A stretch of DNA of 64,000 bases, from NCBI RefSeq assembly GCF_001665625.1, contig NZ_LZSY01000140.1, positions 22,533 to 86,532 of the forward strand, written 5' to 3'. The translations under genes were made by a program, and so were the position numbers. The notes below the pieces were generated by a model. It ran no database searches, had not been told where the DNA came from, and saw nothing but the letters and a program-made list of their open reading frames with translations. Below, in pieces: positions 8,283 through 16,266 of this stretch (position 1 is the stretch's first letter; every line of letters begins with the position of its first letter). Origin of the DNA: Mycolicibacterium peregrinum (GTDB lineage: Bacteria > Actinomycetota > Actinomycetes > Mycobacteriales > Mycobacteriaceae).

Positions 8283-8854
8283 GCAGAGATGGTGACGGCC
8301 CACCCGACAAGCGAACGGAGGTGGGTCAGCACTTCCTCGTCGGGATGCTGGCGCGGGTCCTCCAGATTCAGTCGGGCGAGTTCCTCCATGGCGGACAACA
8401 GGATTCGTACGGTTGTGCCGTCCGGGTCGATGTCCACGCCCGCGGCGACCGACAGTGGGCGGGCCGCGACCTTCCTGGCGTACCGGCGGCCCAGCTCGAT
8501 GCGCTCGCGCACCTGCGGCGGTGCACCGTCCGGGGGCCGCAAGATGATGCGCCAGCTCGTCGGCGCCGCATGCAGGTAGGCCAGGATGCCTTTGCCGAGT
8601 TGCTCGGGATCGAGGTCGGGCCGGTCCACGGTGCTGATTCCCGCGAAAGCGATCGCCGACTCGCGGTCCAGCAGAGCGGTGATCAGACCTGCAAGGTCGG
8701 TGAACTGTTGATAGACAACGGTTCTGGTGACACCCGACCGGCCGGCAACCTGCTCGATGGTCAATGCGGGGTAACCGCCCTCGGCCACGATGTCACGCGC
8801 GACATCGAGCAGCTGCACCCTGCGTTCGGCACCGCTGAGCCGCCGCCGGGTCAT
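8258..8854 (-). CDS. TetR-family transcriptional regulator
   Basis: A 198-residue protein from ATG 8854, whose start overlaps the stop of the upstream FAD oxidoreductase gene (8851-8854). The N-terminal TetR helix-turn-helix is evident in LTIEQVAGRSGVTRTVVYQQ (about residues 36-55), followed by a helical ligand domain. Being the second gene of the oxidoreductase operon, it probably represses that operon by binding the near-perfect palindrome at 10220-10242. The ligand is unknown. Confidence 0.92.
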   Translation of the reverse strand: MTRRRLSGAERRVQLLDVARDIVAEGGYPALTIEQVAGRSGVTRTVVYQQFTDLAGLITALLDRESAIAFAGISTVDRPDLDPEQLGKGILAYLHAAPTSWRIILRPPDGAPPQVRERIELGRRYARKVAARPLSVAAGVDIDPDGTTVRILLSAMEELARLNLEDPRQHPDEEVLTHLRSLVGWAVTISAEQTRTHP

Positions 8855-10200
8855 TGTCGGAGTTCCAGTAGCAGGTCGACGGCCTTGGCGGCGCTCTGCA
8901 CGGCGCTCTCCATGGTCGCCGACCAGTCCGTAGCAGTCCAGTCACCCGCCAGCACCAGTGAGGGCACCGAGGTCTTCTGCGGCGGCCGCAGCGCATCCGT
9001 GCCCACCACCTGGGAGAACGTGGCCTTGGGCATCTTGACCACCTGCGCCTGAACCACTTTCGCGCCGCCCGCCGCCGGGTAGTAACGACGCAGCAGCGCC
9101 ATCTGCTCGTCGATGATCTCGTCGTTGCTCTTGTGGATCTGCTCGTAGGCACCGCTGGTGGTCAGGCAGTACAGCCAGGCTCGGTCGGTGTTGCGGCCGT
9201 GCATGATCTGGCGGTCGAAGACCTCGTCGATCACCCCGGTTCCGCCGATGAGTCCCTCGAACGCGGACTCGGTACCCAATGGCCGATCGAGGTAGAGGTT
9301 GGTGCTGACGATCGGTGTATAGCCCAGTTTGTCTGCCGCGGCATATATCTCGGGATGTTCGGGCAGATCGTCGAGCAGCCCGCCGATGTTCGAGTTCGGT
9401 ACCGCGCAGACCACAGCGTCGGCGGGGATCTGGGTGCCGTCGGCGAGCAGCACCGCGGTGACGGCGCTGTTCTCGATCACGATCTTTCGGGCCACGGCGC
9501 GGTACCGCACATCGACACCACGCTCCTCGAACACTTTCAGCGCCCCGGAGATGTAGAGCGTGTCGAGATCCACTGTGGGGTAACCGATGGTGACGGGGGT
9601 GCGGTGTTTGACGCCAAGCCGGAAGCCGGTCGCCATCACGTTGGCGAACACCTTGGCCGATTCACGCGCCACCGGCTCGGCCGCGATCCCGAGAGCGAGC
9701 CAGTCCCACAAGGCTTCTCGCGCCGGGGCCGGCATGCCGACCCGCTCGAACCACTGCTCGGTACTCAGATCCGCCAGGTCGGCCGGTTGATGCAGGGCCT
9801 GCCAACCCAACCGCAGCGTCGCGCGGGCTGCCCGCAGGCGGTCGGCCCAGCTCGCGTCGGGGTGAACCCCGAAAAGGGTCCGGATCGCGCCTGCGCCCGT
9901 GGTCTGCATGGTGACCTTGCGCCCGTCGGGCCAACGCAGCGTGGACGATTTCGGGAAGTCGATGTGCTGCCGGGTGCCCACGCTCGTCAGATAGCGGTAG
10001 AGATGCTGATAGCCGCTGGCGATCACGTGCTGGCCGTTGTCCGGGATGTCGTCGACCGTCTCGGCCCGCATCGCATGGGTGCGCCCACCGAGTTGGCCTC
10101 GACGCTCCAGCAGGGTGACGTTCTTGCCCGCTTCGCTCAGCCACACCGCGGCGGCCAGCCCGGCCAGCCCTCCGCCGATCACCACGTAGCGTTCGCCCAT
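8851..10200 (-). CDS. FAD-dependent amine-oxidase-fold oxidoreductase (HpnE/phytoene desaturase-like)
   Basis: A 449-residue protein from ATG 10200; the longer open frame upstream crosses the operator and is not used. It opens with a Rossmann FAD motif, VVIGGGLAGLAAAVWLSEAG (about residues 5-24), then ERRGQLGGRTHA, and ends with LAGDWTATDWSATMESAVQSA, the C-terminal FAD-binding motif of the amine oxidase/HpnE superfamily. Members dehydrogenate or dehydroxylate squalene- or carotenoid-like isoprenoids. No squalene or carotenoid gene lies nearby, so the substrate is open. It is the first gene of a two-gene operon with tetR; the palindrome 20 bp upstream of the ATG suggests TetR control. Confidence 0.88.
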   Translation of the reverse strand: MGERYVVIGGGLAGLAAAVWLSEAGKNVTLLERRGQLGGRTHAMRAETVDDIPDNGQHVIASGYQHLYRYLTSVGTRQHIDFPKSSTLRWPDGRKVTMQTTGAGAIRTLFGVHPDASWADRLRAARATLRLGWQALHQPADLADLSTEQWFERVGMPAPAREALWDWLALGIAAEPVARESAKVFANVMATGFRLGVKHRTPVTIGYPTVDLDTLYISGALKVFEERGVDVRYRAVARKIVIENSAVTAVLLADGTQIPADAVVCAVPNSNIGGLLDDLPEHPEIYAAADKLGYTPIVSTNLYLDRPLGTESAFEGLIGGTGVIDEVFDRQIMHGRNTDRAWLYCLTTSGAYEQIHKSNDEIIDEQMALLRRYYPAAGGAKVVQAQVVKMPKATFSQVVGTDALRPPQKTSVPSLVLAGDWTATDWSATMESAVQSAAKAVDLLLELRQ

Positions 10201-10219
10201 GTCGCAGCCCCTTCGTCGA

Positions 10220-10242
10220 CTAACTTGCAAATTGTAAGTTAG
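10220..10242. promoter_or_regulatory. Operator-like palindrome upstream of the FAD oxidoreductase-tetR operon
   Basis: A 23-bp near-perfect inverted repeat with arms CTAACTTGCAA and TTGTAAGTTAG around a single central A (one mismatch per arm). It lies 20-42 bp upstream of the oxidoreductase ATG and is AT-rich against a GC-rich background. Its length and symmetry suit a TetR dimer site. The obvious candidate ligand is the TetR encoded second in the operon. Confidence 0.75.
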
Positions 10243-10261
10243 GGGCCAGGCCGCGTGGGTG

Positions 10262-11575
10262 CTATTGGACGGGCGAGCGTCCTTGCGCGGCACGATGCGC
10301 AGCGGCCAGCAGCGCGTCGCGGAACTGCGGGTGGGCGATCGCGGCCAACGCCTCGCCGCGCTCACGGACCGTCCGGCCCTCCAACTCGGCTGCGCCGTAC
10401 TCGGTGACGATTACATCCACCTGATGCCGGGGCGTCGTGATCACGGCACCGGGGCCGAACCACGGCACGATCCGCGACTGCAGCACTCCGTCCTTCTCGA
10501 ACGTCGAGGGCAGACAGATCAACGAGCGGTCCGACAGCTCAAGCCCGACTCCGGCCACGAAATCCTCGGCGCCGCCGATCCCGCTGAACTGATCGCCCGC
10601 GATGGTGTCAGCGACCACCTGGCCGTGGATGTCGACCCCGAGCGCGCCGTTGATCGTGATCATGTCGTTGTTCGCCGCGATCACCTCGGGCGCGTTGACG
10701 ATCTCGACGGGGAGGAACGCGACATCGGAATTGCCGTCGAGCCAGGCGTAGAGCTCGGACGAGCCGAACGCGAACGTCGTCACGCTGACACCGTCATACA
10801 GTCCCTTGCCTGCGTTGGTGACCTTGCCGGCCCGGTGCAACTGCATGCAGCCGTCGGTGAACATCTCGCTGTGCAGCCCGTAGTCTCCCCCGTCTCCCTC
10901 GGCGAGCAGCGCGGCGATCTGGCTGGGAATGGAGCCGATGCCGGTCTGCAGGGTCGCGCCGGACGGGATGTAGGCGACCGCGTGCCTCGCGATCGCCCTG
11001 TCGACGTCGGAGGGCGACGCCGGGGAAAGCGCGAGCGGTGTGTCGGTCGAGTGCACGAGGACGTCGATCTCGTCGACGTGCAGCGCATGTCGATATCCGT
11101 CGAGCCCGAATGTCCGCGGATAGGCGTCGGACGCCTCGACGACGAGCAACCGCTGCGGATCGGCGCCGGCGCGGCGTAACTCACCCACCGTGGCACCGGC
11201 ATGCAGCGACAGGGAGCACCAGCCATGCTCGTCGGGCGCGGCCGCCACGGTCGTCATCACGCGCGGTGCCTGACGCTCGAGCAGCGGAGCGAACCGACGG
11301 AAATCCGCGGGGGCGAATTCCACGTCGGCGCCCATGTCCCGCAACATCCGCTCGAAGGGACCGAAGAAGCCGGACAGGTAACGGACACCGGAGCGGTTGA
11401 ACAGTTCGGTCCCGACTCCGAGCAGTGCGCCGTAGACACGCAGGTCGGTCCAATCCGTGCGCTCTCCGAGTGCACGGAGGAACGCGGGCGGCTGGCCGGG
11501 CCCCAGCGGGATCCCGAGCGTGTCGGCGGTCGCCAGACGCGTGGCGGCCTGTTCGGCGGTGAGCTCTTCCGGCAT
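10262..11575 (-). CDS. Acetyl-CoA hydrolase/4-hydroxybutyrate CoA-transferase family protein
   Basis: A 437-residue protein from ATG 11575 (MPEELTAEQAATRL). It shows the two-domain CoA-transferase pattern: GIGSIPSQIAALL (about residues 210-222), LHSEMFTDG, the C-terminal QFSGIGGAEDFVAG and VDVIVTEYGAAELEGRT. These enzymes move CoA between carboxylic acids or hydrolyse acetyl-CoA. In the motif usually written NSALEVD, whose Glu carries the acyl intermediate, this protein reads INGALGVD, so the catalytic Glu appears to be Gly by my hand alignment. The codon is GGG, one base from GAG. Activity is therefore uncertain. It is divergent from an MFS gene, with 73 bp between the starts. Confidence 0.88.
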   Translation of the reverse strand: MPEELTAEQAATRLATADTLGIPLGPGQPPAFLRALGERTDWTDLRVYGALLGVGTELFNRSGVRYLSGFFGPFERMLRDMGADVEFAPADFRRFAPLLERQAPRVMTTVAAAPDEHGWCSLSLHAGATVGELRRAGADPQRLLVVEASDAYPRTFGLDGYRHALHVDEIDVLVHSTDTPLALSPASPSDVDRAIARHAVAYIPSGATLQTGIGSIPSQIAALLAEGDGGDYGLHSEMFTDGCMQLHRAGKVTNAGKGLYDGVSVTTFAFGSSELYAWLDGNSDVAFLPVEIVNAPEVIAANNDMITINGALGVDIHGQVVADTIAGDQFSGIGGAEDFVAGVGLELSDRSLICLPSTFEKDGVLQSRIVPWFGPGAVITTPRHQVDVIVTEYGAAELEGRTVRERGEALAAIAHPQFRDALLAAAHRAAQGRSPVQ

Positions 11576-11648
11576 GGCGCCACTCTCCCACACCGCATGG
11601 TCCGATTTCCGCCAGCACGCTGACCTGGGCGCCCATAGCGTCAGCGGC

Positions 11649-12872
11649 ATGACATCGCAGCCCCAGATGGCCCGAATCACCGTGTGGTTCATGGCGATTG
11701 CCGCCGCACTCGGTACTGCCGCGATCTATCCGCTCCAACCGGCGGTGTCCGATGTGGCCGACAGTCTTGACATCTCGGTTGCCCACGTCGGTGTCGCGCT
11801 GGCGTGCGGCCCGGTCGGCTACCTGTTGGGGCTCGCCCTGCTGGTACCGCTCGTCGACCGGTTTCCACCGAAGTACGTCCTCGCCGCACAGTTCGGCGCC
11901 TTGGCCGCAGCCTTGGCCGCCAACGCCGCCTGCGGCACGATGTGGTTGCTGGCGCTCACCATCATGCTGATCGGTGCCTGTTCCACGGTCGGTGCGCAGT
12001 TGAGTTCGATCACCGCGCGGTTCGTCCCGGAGGGGCGCCGGGCCACCGCGCTGGGCATTGTCACGGCGGGCATTTCGGCCGGGATCATCGGGGGCCGCAT
12101 CGCCGGCGGCTGGCTGACCGACGTATCGGGATGGCGCGGCGCTCTGCTCGTGTTCGCCCTCGTATCGGCCGTCACCGCAGTTGTCGCCGCACGGACCTTG
12201 CCTGCCACCGCCGGTTCCACCGCGAGCGGCATCATGGAGACGCTTCGCGGCCTGCCCGGCCTCTACCTGCGATTCCCGACGTTGCGCATGGCCGCGGTAC
12301 GCGGCGCGCTCTGGTTCTTCGCGTTCTGCGCGGTGTGGGCCGGGCTCGCTGTTGCGCTGGCACAACCGCCGTATTCGTACACAGCCGAACGGATCGGCCT
12401 GTACGCGCTCGCCGGCCTCCTGGGCATCCTCGCAACGCGCATCGCCGGCACGTGGACCGATCGAGTGGGCCCGCGTCGAGTGATGTTGGTCGGCCTGGTC
12501 GTCGCGGCCCTCGGCGCGATCAGCCTCGCTGTGTGCCTGTCGAACACGGCGGCCACGCTCATCGGTCTGGCCGTGTTCGACGCCGGGCTCTTCGCGGCTC
12601 AAGTTGCCAATCAGAGCAGGGTTTTGGCGATCGACGCCGCCGCACCCGCGCGCTTCAACAGCGCCTACATGGTGGTGTACTTCGTGGGCGGCAGCCTGGG
12701 CACCGCCTTCGGCGCGGCCGCGGTCGGGTGGATGGGATGGCCTGCGACCGCAGCCGTAACTGCCGGGGCAATCGTTGTCGCGCTATTGCTCGGCGCCACC
12801 GACCGTCACGCCAGAGTGGCTCCCGTCGCCGAATGCCACGCCAGCGTGACAAAGTGCGGGCGGGTCAGTTGA
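11649..12872 (+). CDS. MFS transporter, 12-TM drug/metabolite exporter type
   Basis: A 407-residue hydrophobic protein from ATG 11649 (MTSQPQMARITVWF). About twelve transmembrane helices are visible in two halves, with MFS loop motifs such as PLVDRFPPKYVL after the second helix and GTWTDRVGPRRVM in the second half. It resembles EmrB/Ydh-type efflux carriers. Its 3' end overlaps the convergent tgt gene by 8 bp. The substrate is unknown; a role in uptake of queuine for Tgt is conceivable from position alone but not supported by any motif. Confidence 0.9.
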   Translation: MTSQPQMARITVWFMAIAAALGTAAIYPLQPAVSDVADSLDISVAHVGVALACGPVGYLLGLALLVPLVDRFPPKYVLAAQFGALAAALAANAACGTMWLLALTIMLIGACSTVGAQLSSITARFVPEGRRATALGIVTAGISAGIIGGRIAGGWLTDVSGWRGALLVFALVSAVTAVVAARTLPATAGSTASGIMETLRGLPGLYLRFPTLRMAAVRGALWFFAFCAVWAGLAVALAQPPYSYTAERIGLYALAGLLGILATRIAGTWTDRVGPRRVMLVGLVVAALGAISLAVCLSNTAATLIGLAVFDAGLFAAQVANQSRVLAIDAAAPARFNSAYMVVYFVGGSLGTAFGAAAVGWMGWPATAAVTAGAIVVALLLGATDRHARVAPVAECHASVTKCGRVS

Positions 12873-14109
12873 CGGGCACCCCGTAGTACCGCCCCAACAC
12901 ATGCGACCGGAGCTCATCGAATTCGCCGGCCAGGATCGATGCCCGGATCTGATCGACCAGACGGATCACGAACCGCTCGTTGTGGATCGTGCACAGCGTC
13001 GCCGACAGCATCTCCTTGGCCTTGAACAGGTGCCGGATGTAGGCGCGGGAGTAATTGGCGCAGGTGTAGCAATCGCATTCGGCATCGATCGGGGTGAAAT
13101 CCCGCTTGTACCGCGCCCCGGTGATGTTGAAGCGGCCGGTCGCCGAGTACACCGCCGCATTGCGCGCCACCCGTGACGGCGACACACAGTCGAAGGTGTC
13201 CGCTCCGGCGGCCACGGCGTCGAACAGGTCATCGGGCTCACTGATGCCAAGCAAGTGCCGGGGCTTGTCCGCGGGCAGTTCACTGCTGACCCAGCCGACG
13301 ATGGTGGCCAGATTCTGCTTCTCGAGCGCGCCGCCGATGCCGTAGCCGTCGAAGCTCAGTCCCTCGGCGGGCCCGGCCTCCTGCCCGATCGAGGCCAGCC
13401 CGCTCGCGGCCTGCCGGCGCAGATCCTCGTACTGCGCGCCCTGCACCACCCCGAACAACGCCTGCCGCGGCCGCTCCGGTGACAACGCCTGCAGCCGATG
13501 ATGCTCGGCCAGGCACCGCACCGCCCACTCATGGGTGCGCTGCACCGAGCTTTCCTGGTAGGCGCGGGTGTTGACGAGCGTGGTGAGCTCGTCGAACGCG
13601 AAGATGATGTCGGCGCCGAGCTTGTTCTGGATGCCGATCGAGATTTCCGGGGTGAACCGGTGCTTCGAACCGTCCAGATGCGAGCGGAACGTGACCCCGT
13701 CGTCGTCGACGTGAGCCAACCGTTCTTTGCCCTTGGCGATGATGTCGTCAGCCTGCAGCCGCTCGGTATCCATCGCCAGGACCTTCTTGAACCCGACACC
13801 CAGCGACATCACCTGGAACCCGCCGCTGTCGGTGAAGGTCGGTCCGGGCCAGTTCATGAACGCCCCGAGCCCGCCGGCCTCGGCCACGACATCCGGGCCC
13901 GGTTGCAGGTAGAGGTGGTAGGCGTTGGCCAGGATCGCTTGGGCACCAAGCTGTTTCATGGTCTCGGGCAGCACCGATTTGACGGTGGCCGCGGTGCCGA
14001 CCGCGATGAACGCCGGAGTCTGGATATCGCCGTGCGGCGTGTGGATGGTCCCGACCCGACCGAGTCGGCCGGGCAACTCGGCCTCCACGGTGAAATACGG
14101 CTGGTCCAC
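12865..14109 (-). CDS. tgt: tRNA-guanine transglycosylase (queuine tRNA-ribosyltransferase)
   Basis: A 414-residue protein from ATG 14109. It has the TIM-barrel Tgt signature TDSGGFQVMSLG (catalytic Asp region, about residues 92-103), the second substrate motif FAFDEL, and the zinc site AECDCYTC...H (about residues 327-360). It exchanges guanine-34 of GUN-anticodon tRNAs for queuine or a precursor base. No queC/D/E/F, queA or queG is visible in the window, but gluQ, which modifies queuosine, is 7 kb away. It overlaps the convergent MFS gene by 8 bp at its 3' end. Confidence 0.95.
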   Translation of the reverse strand: MDQPYFTVEAELPGRLGRVGTIHTPHGDIQTPAFIAVGTAATVKSVLPETMKQLGAQAILANAYHLYLQPGPDVVAEAGGLGAFMNWPGPTFTDSGGFQVMSLGVGFKKVLAMDTERLQADDIIAKGKERLAHVDDDGVTFRSHLDGSKHRFTPEISIGIQNKLGADIIFAFDELTTLVNTRAYQESSVQRTHEWAVRCLAEHHRLQALSPERPRQALFGVVQGAQYEDLRRQAASGLASIGQEAGPAEGLSFDGYGIGGALEKQNLATIVGWVSSELPADKPRHLLGISEPDDLFDAVAAGADTFDCVSPSRVARNAAVYSATGRFNITGARYKRDFTPIDAECDCYTCANYSRAYIRHLFKAKEMLSATLCTIHNERFVIRLVDQIRASILAGEFDELRSHVLGRYYGVPVN

Positions 14110-14175
14110 ACCTGGTATTCAACCGGATGCGCGTCCGATTTCCGTCACGGGGGCGGACGCGGCCATACTGCGGAC

Positions 14176-14625
14176 GTGAATTTGGTCATGCGCCGCCCCA
14201 TTGTCATTGCCACCGGATTTGCTGTGTGTCTGGCTGCAGTCGCCGGATGCTCGTCGCAGGAATCGGGTTCATCAGGAAAGTCTGGCCAGGGGCGGGTGAC
14301 CTTCGGTCCCAACGACGCCGGCCCCGTGACCAGCGTCAGCTGCGAGACCAAGGACGGGCTGACCACGATCGGCGTCAAGGGCAAGATGCCGGCCTCCGTG
14401 GCGCTGACCGACGGAGAGGCCCCCGTGGTGCAGTCGGTGAACATCGGCGACGTCAACGGCGAGGGGGCTTCGCTGACCTACCTGTCCGGCCTGTCGGGCG
14501 CACCGGTCGTGGCCGCACGCGACGGCAAGGCCTACACGATCACCGGGACCGGCATGGGCATCGACCCCAACCAGCCGGGCGAACCGGTGGACATGCCGTT
14601 CGACATCGCGATCACCTGCCCCTGA
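14176..14625 (+). CDS. LpqH (19-kDa antigen)-family lipoprotein
   Basis: A 149-residue protein from GTG 14176; ATG 14188 (MRRPIVIATG) is an equally good start. A signal peptide ends in the lipobox AAVAGC (Cys near residue 25), then a Ser/Gly linker. The mature part has the LpqH pattern TSVSCETKDGLTTIGVKGK... and a terminal DIAITCP, with two cysteines placed to form the family disulfide. It is probably a surface lipoprotein. It is a paralogue of the closer lpqH orthologue at 15659. The 3' end overlaps the convergent dehalogenase gene by 14 bp. Confidence 0.88.
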   Translation: MNLVMRRPIVIATGFAVCLAAVAGCSSQESGSSGKSGQGRVTFGPNDAGPVTSVSCETKDGLTTIGVKGKMPASVALTDGEAPVVQSVNIGDVNGEGASLTYLSGLSGAPVVAARDGKAYTITGTGMGIDPNQPGEPVDMPFDIAITCP

Positions 14626-15520
14626 GGAAGGTCACGATCGCCCCGGCAAGTTCCTCGCCGGCATCCTCCTGCAGGAAATGACCCGCGTTCGCGATCGTCG
14701 GATGATCGACGCCCTGTGCGCCCCGCATGTCCCGTTGGAAGATGGGCGCCATGGCTCCGGTGATCGGGTCGCCGTCGCTGAACGCCACCAGCATCGGGGT
14801 TTCGCTGGCCGTCAACGCTTTCCAAGCTGACCGGTTGGCGGCCGCGGCCGGGTCGTCGGGTGCGGTGGGAACAAGACCGGGCATAGCGCGCGGACCCGCG
14901 CAAAAGGTGTCGTCGGGGAACGGCGCGTCGTACGCCGCCCGGACCTCGTCGCTGACCGGGCGACGGCATCCGGCCTCCACGAATCTGCCGACATCGATGG
15001 TCGGCAGATTCTGGATGGCCTTGCGGAACTGCCACCAGATTTCCGGCATGGGAATGTCGCCGCTGGGCAGCCCGGTGTTGGCAACGACGATGTTGGCGAA
15101 CCGGTCGGGATTCTCAGCCGCCAGTCGCAGCCCGATCAGGCCACCCCAGTCCTGACCGACCAGGGTCACCCGCCGCAGGTCCAAGACATCGCAGACCAGC
15201 GTCCGCATCCACTCGACGTGCCGGGCATAGGTGTGATCCTCGATGCGCGTGGGTTTGTCCGATCTGCCGAAGCCGACCAGATCAGGACAGACGACGCGAT
15301 GGCCCGCCGCGGCCAGGATCGGGATCATGCGCCGGTAGAGAAACGACCAGGATGGTTCCCCGTGCAACAACAACACCGGGTCGGCTTCCGGTGGGCCGGC
15401 CTGCACCCACGCCACCCGCAATCGGCCACCCTCGCTGTCGTCGATCTCGGAATAGCCTGGTAGATAAGCAAACTCGGGAAGATTAGCGAACCGGTCCTCT
15501 GGAGTACGCAACGTCTTCAT
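14612..15520 (-). CDS. Haloalkane dehalogenase-like alpha/beta hydrolase
   Basis: A 302-residue protein from ATG 15520. It carries HGEPSW (oxyanion/halide-binding loop, about residues 53-58), the nucleophile elbow VGQDWGG with Asp and adjacent Trp (about 123-129), and the late catalytic His in NAGHFLQED. These features match subfamily I haloalkane dehalogenases (DhlA/DhmA type), which hydrolyse carbon-halogen bonds to alcohols. A cap domain is present between the elbow and the His. The natural substrate in mycobacteria is unknown. It lies between two LpqH-family lipoprotein genes on the other strand. Confidence 0.88.
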   Translation of the reverse strand: MKTLRTPEDRFANLPEFAYLPGYSEIDDSEGGRLRVAWVQAGPPEADPVLLLHGEPSWSFLYRRMIPILAAAGHRVVCPDLVGFGRSDKPTRIEDHTYARHVEWMRTLVCDVLDLRRVTLVGQDWGGLIGLRLAAENPDRFANIVVANTGLPSGDIPMPEIWWQFRKAIQNLPTIDVGRFVEAGCRRPVSDEVRAAYDAPFPDDTFCAGPRAMPGLVPTAPDDPAAAANRSAWKALTASETPMLVAFSDGDPITGAMAPIFQRDMRGAQGVDHPTIANAGHFLQEDAGEELAGAIVTFLRGR

Positions 15521-15658
15521 GACGCTGAACTTACGACCGCCTCGCGTCCGCGGGGAACGATTCTTCCAATCCCATGCCCATGACCTGCATCAACCCCAAT
15601 ACTTCTGCCTGACAGTCCGCCACTGACGACGGGCTGCACAACCGTGAGGAGAGCAGTG

Positions 15659-16159
15659 GTGAAGCGTGAGTTCCTGGTTGCCGTCGGCGGCGCCGCGATC
15701 GTCATCGCCGGCCTGTCCGGCTGTTCGTCGAGCGACAAGAAAGACACCTCAAGCGAGACGAAGGCCACCGCAACGGCGTCGGCAACGGCTTCGGTCGAGG
15801 CAGGCGACGCCAAGGCGACCACGGGTGCAGGCACCGCCCGGGTCAGCATCGACGGCAAGGACCACAAGGTCGAGGGCACGGTTGTGTGTGCCACGGTCGC
15901 AGGCAATGTCACCTTGACCGTCGGACAGGGCATGTCCGCGGTCAGCGCCACCCTCGGCGAAGGCGACCAGCCGTCGGTGACCGCAGTGGCACTCGGCAAC
16001 ATCGACGGCGTCAGCCTCGGCTACACGCCCGGCGTACCCGGCGGCAGTGCGGAAGCCACCAAGGATGGCAACAAGTACACGATCAAGGGTGAGGCCACCG
16101 GTGTGGATGGAATGAACCCGGTGACCAAGCCTTTCGAGCTGGAAGTCTCCTGCCCGTAG
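15659..16159 (+). CDS. lpqH: 19-kDa lipoprotein antigen LpqH
   Basis: A 166-residue precursor. I chose GTG 15659 because GAGGAGA ends six bases upstream and the protein then begins VKREFLVAVGGAA, like known LpqH; GTG 15656 and 15644 are alternatives. The lipobox is LSGCSS (Cys near residue 21), followed by a Thr/Ala/Ser-rich linker that is O-glycosylated in known LpqH. The mature domain has VCATVAGNVTL, LGNIDGVSLGYT and a C-terminal FELEVSCP, closely matching the M. tuberculosis protein as remembered. It is an abundant cell-wall lipoprotein and TLR2 agonist. It is probably monocistronic, with a GC hairpin 36 bp downstream. Confidence 0.95.
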   Translation: MKREFLVAVGGAAIVIAGLSGCSSSDKKDTSSETKATATASATASVEAGDAKATTGAGTARVSIDGKDHKVEGTVVCATVAGNVTLTVGQGMSAVSATLGEGDQPSVTAVALGNIDGVSLGYTPGVPGGSAEATKDGNKYTIKGEATGVDGMNPVTKPFELEVSCP

Positions 16160-16194
16160 CAATCCACTCACTTTTAGCAAACATCTGGCATAGT

Positions 16195-16221
16195 GTGGGC
16201 CCGGACTGATCCCGGGCCCAC
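16195..16221 (+). terminator. GC-rich hairpin downstream of lpqH (terminator or 5' leader structure)
   Basis: Perfect 10-bp arms GTGGGCCCGG (16195-16204) and CCGGGCCCAC (16212-16221) around a 7-base loop. It is followed by CGCTCTGTTCTC, not a strong T-run. A CATAGTGT -10-like sequence just before the hairpin could instead make it the 5' leader of the gene at 16267. Both readings are possible. Confidence 0.55.
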
Positions 16222-16266
16222 GCTCTGTTCTCAGTCGTTTTCAGTTCGGACGACCTGAGGAGCACC

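Noticed and set aside
11181..12602. 473-codon minus-strand ORF
   Set aside because: Runs across the MFS gene and the 5' end of the CoA-transferase gene in the wrong frame; repetitive Arg/Gly/Asp translation.
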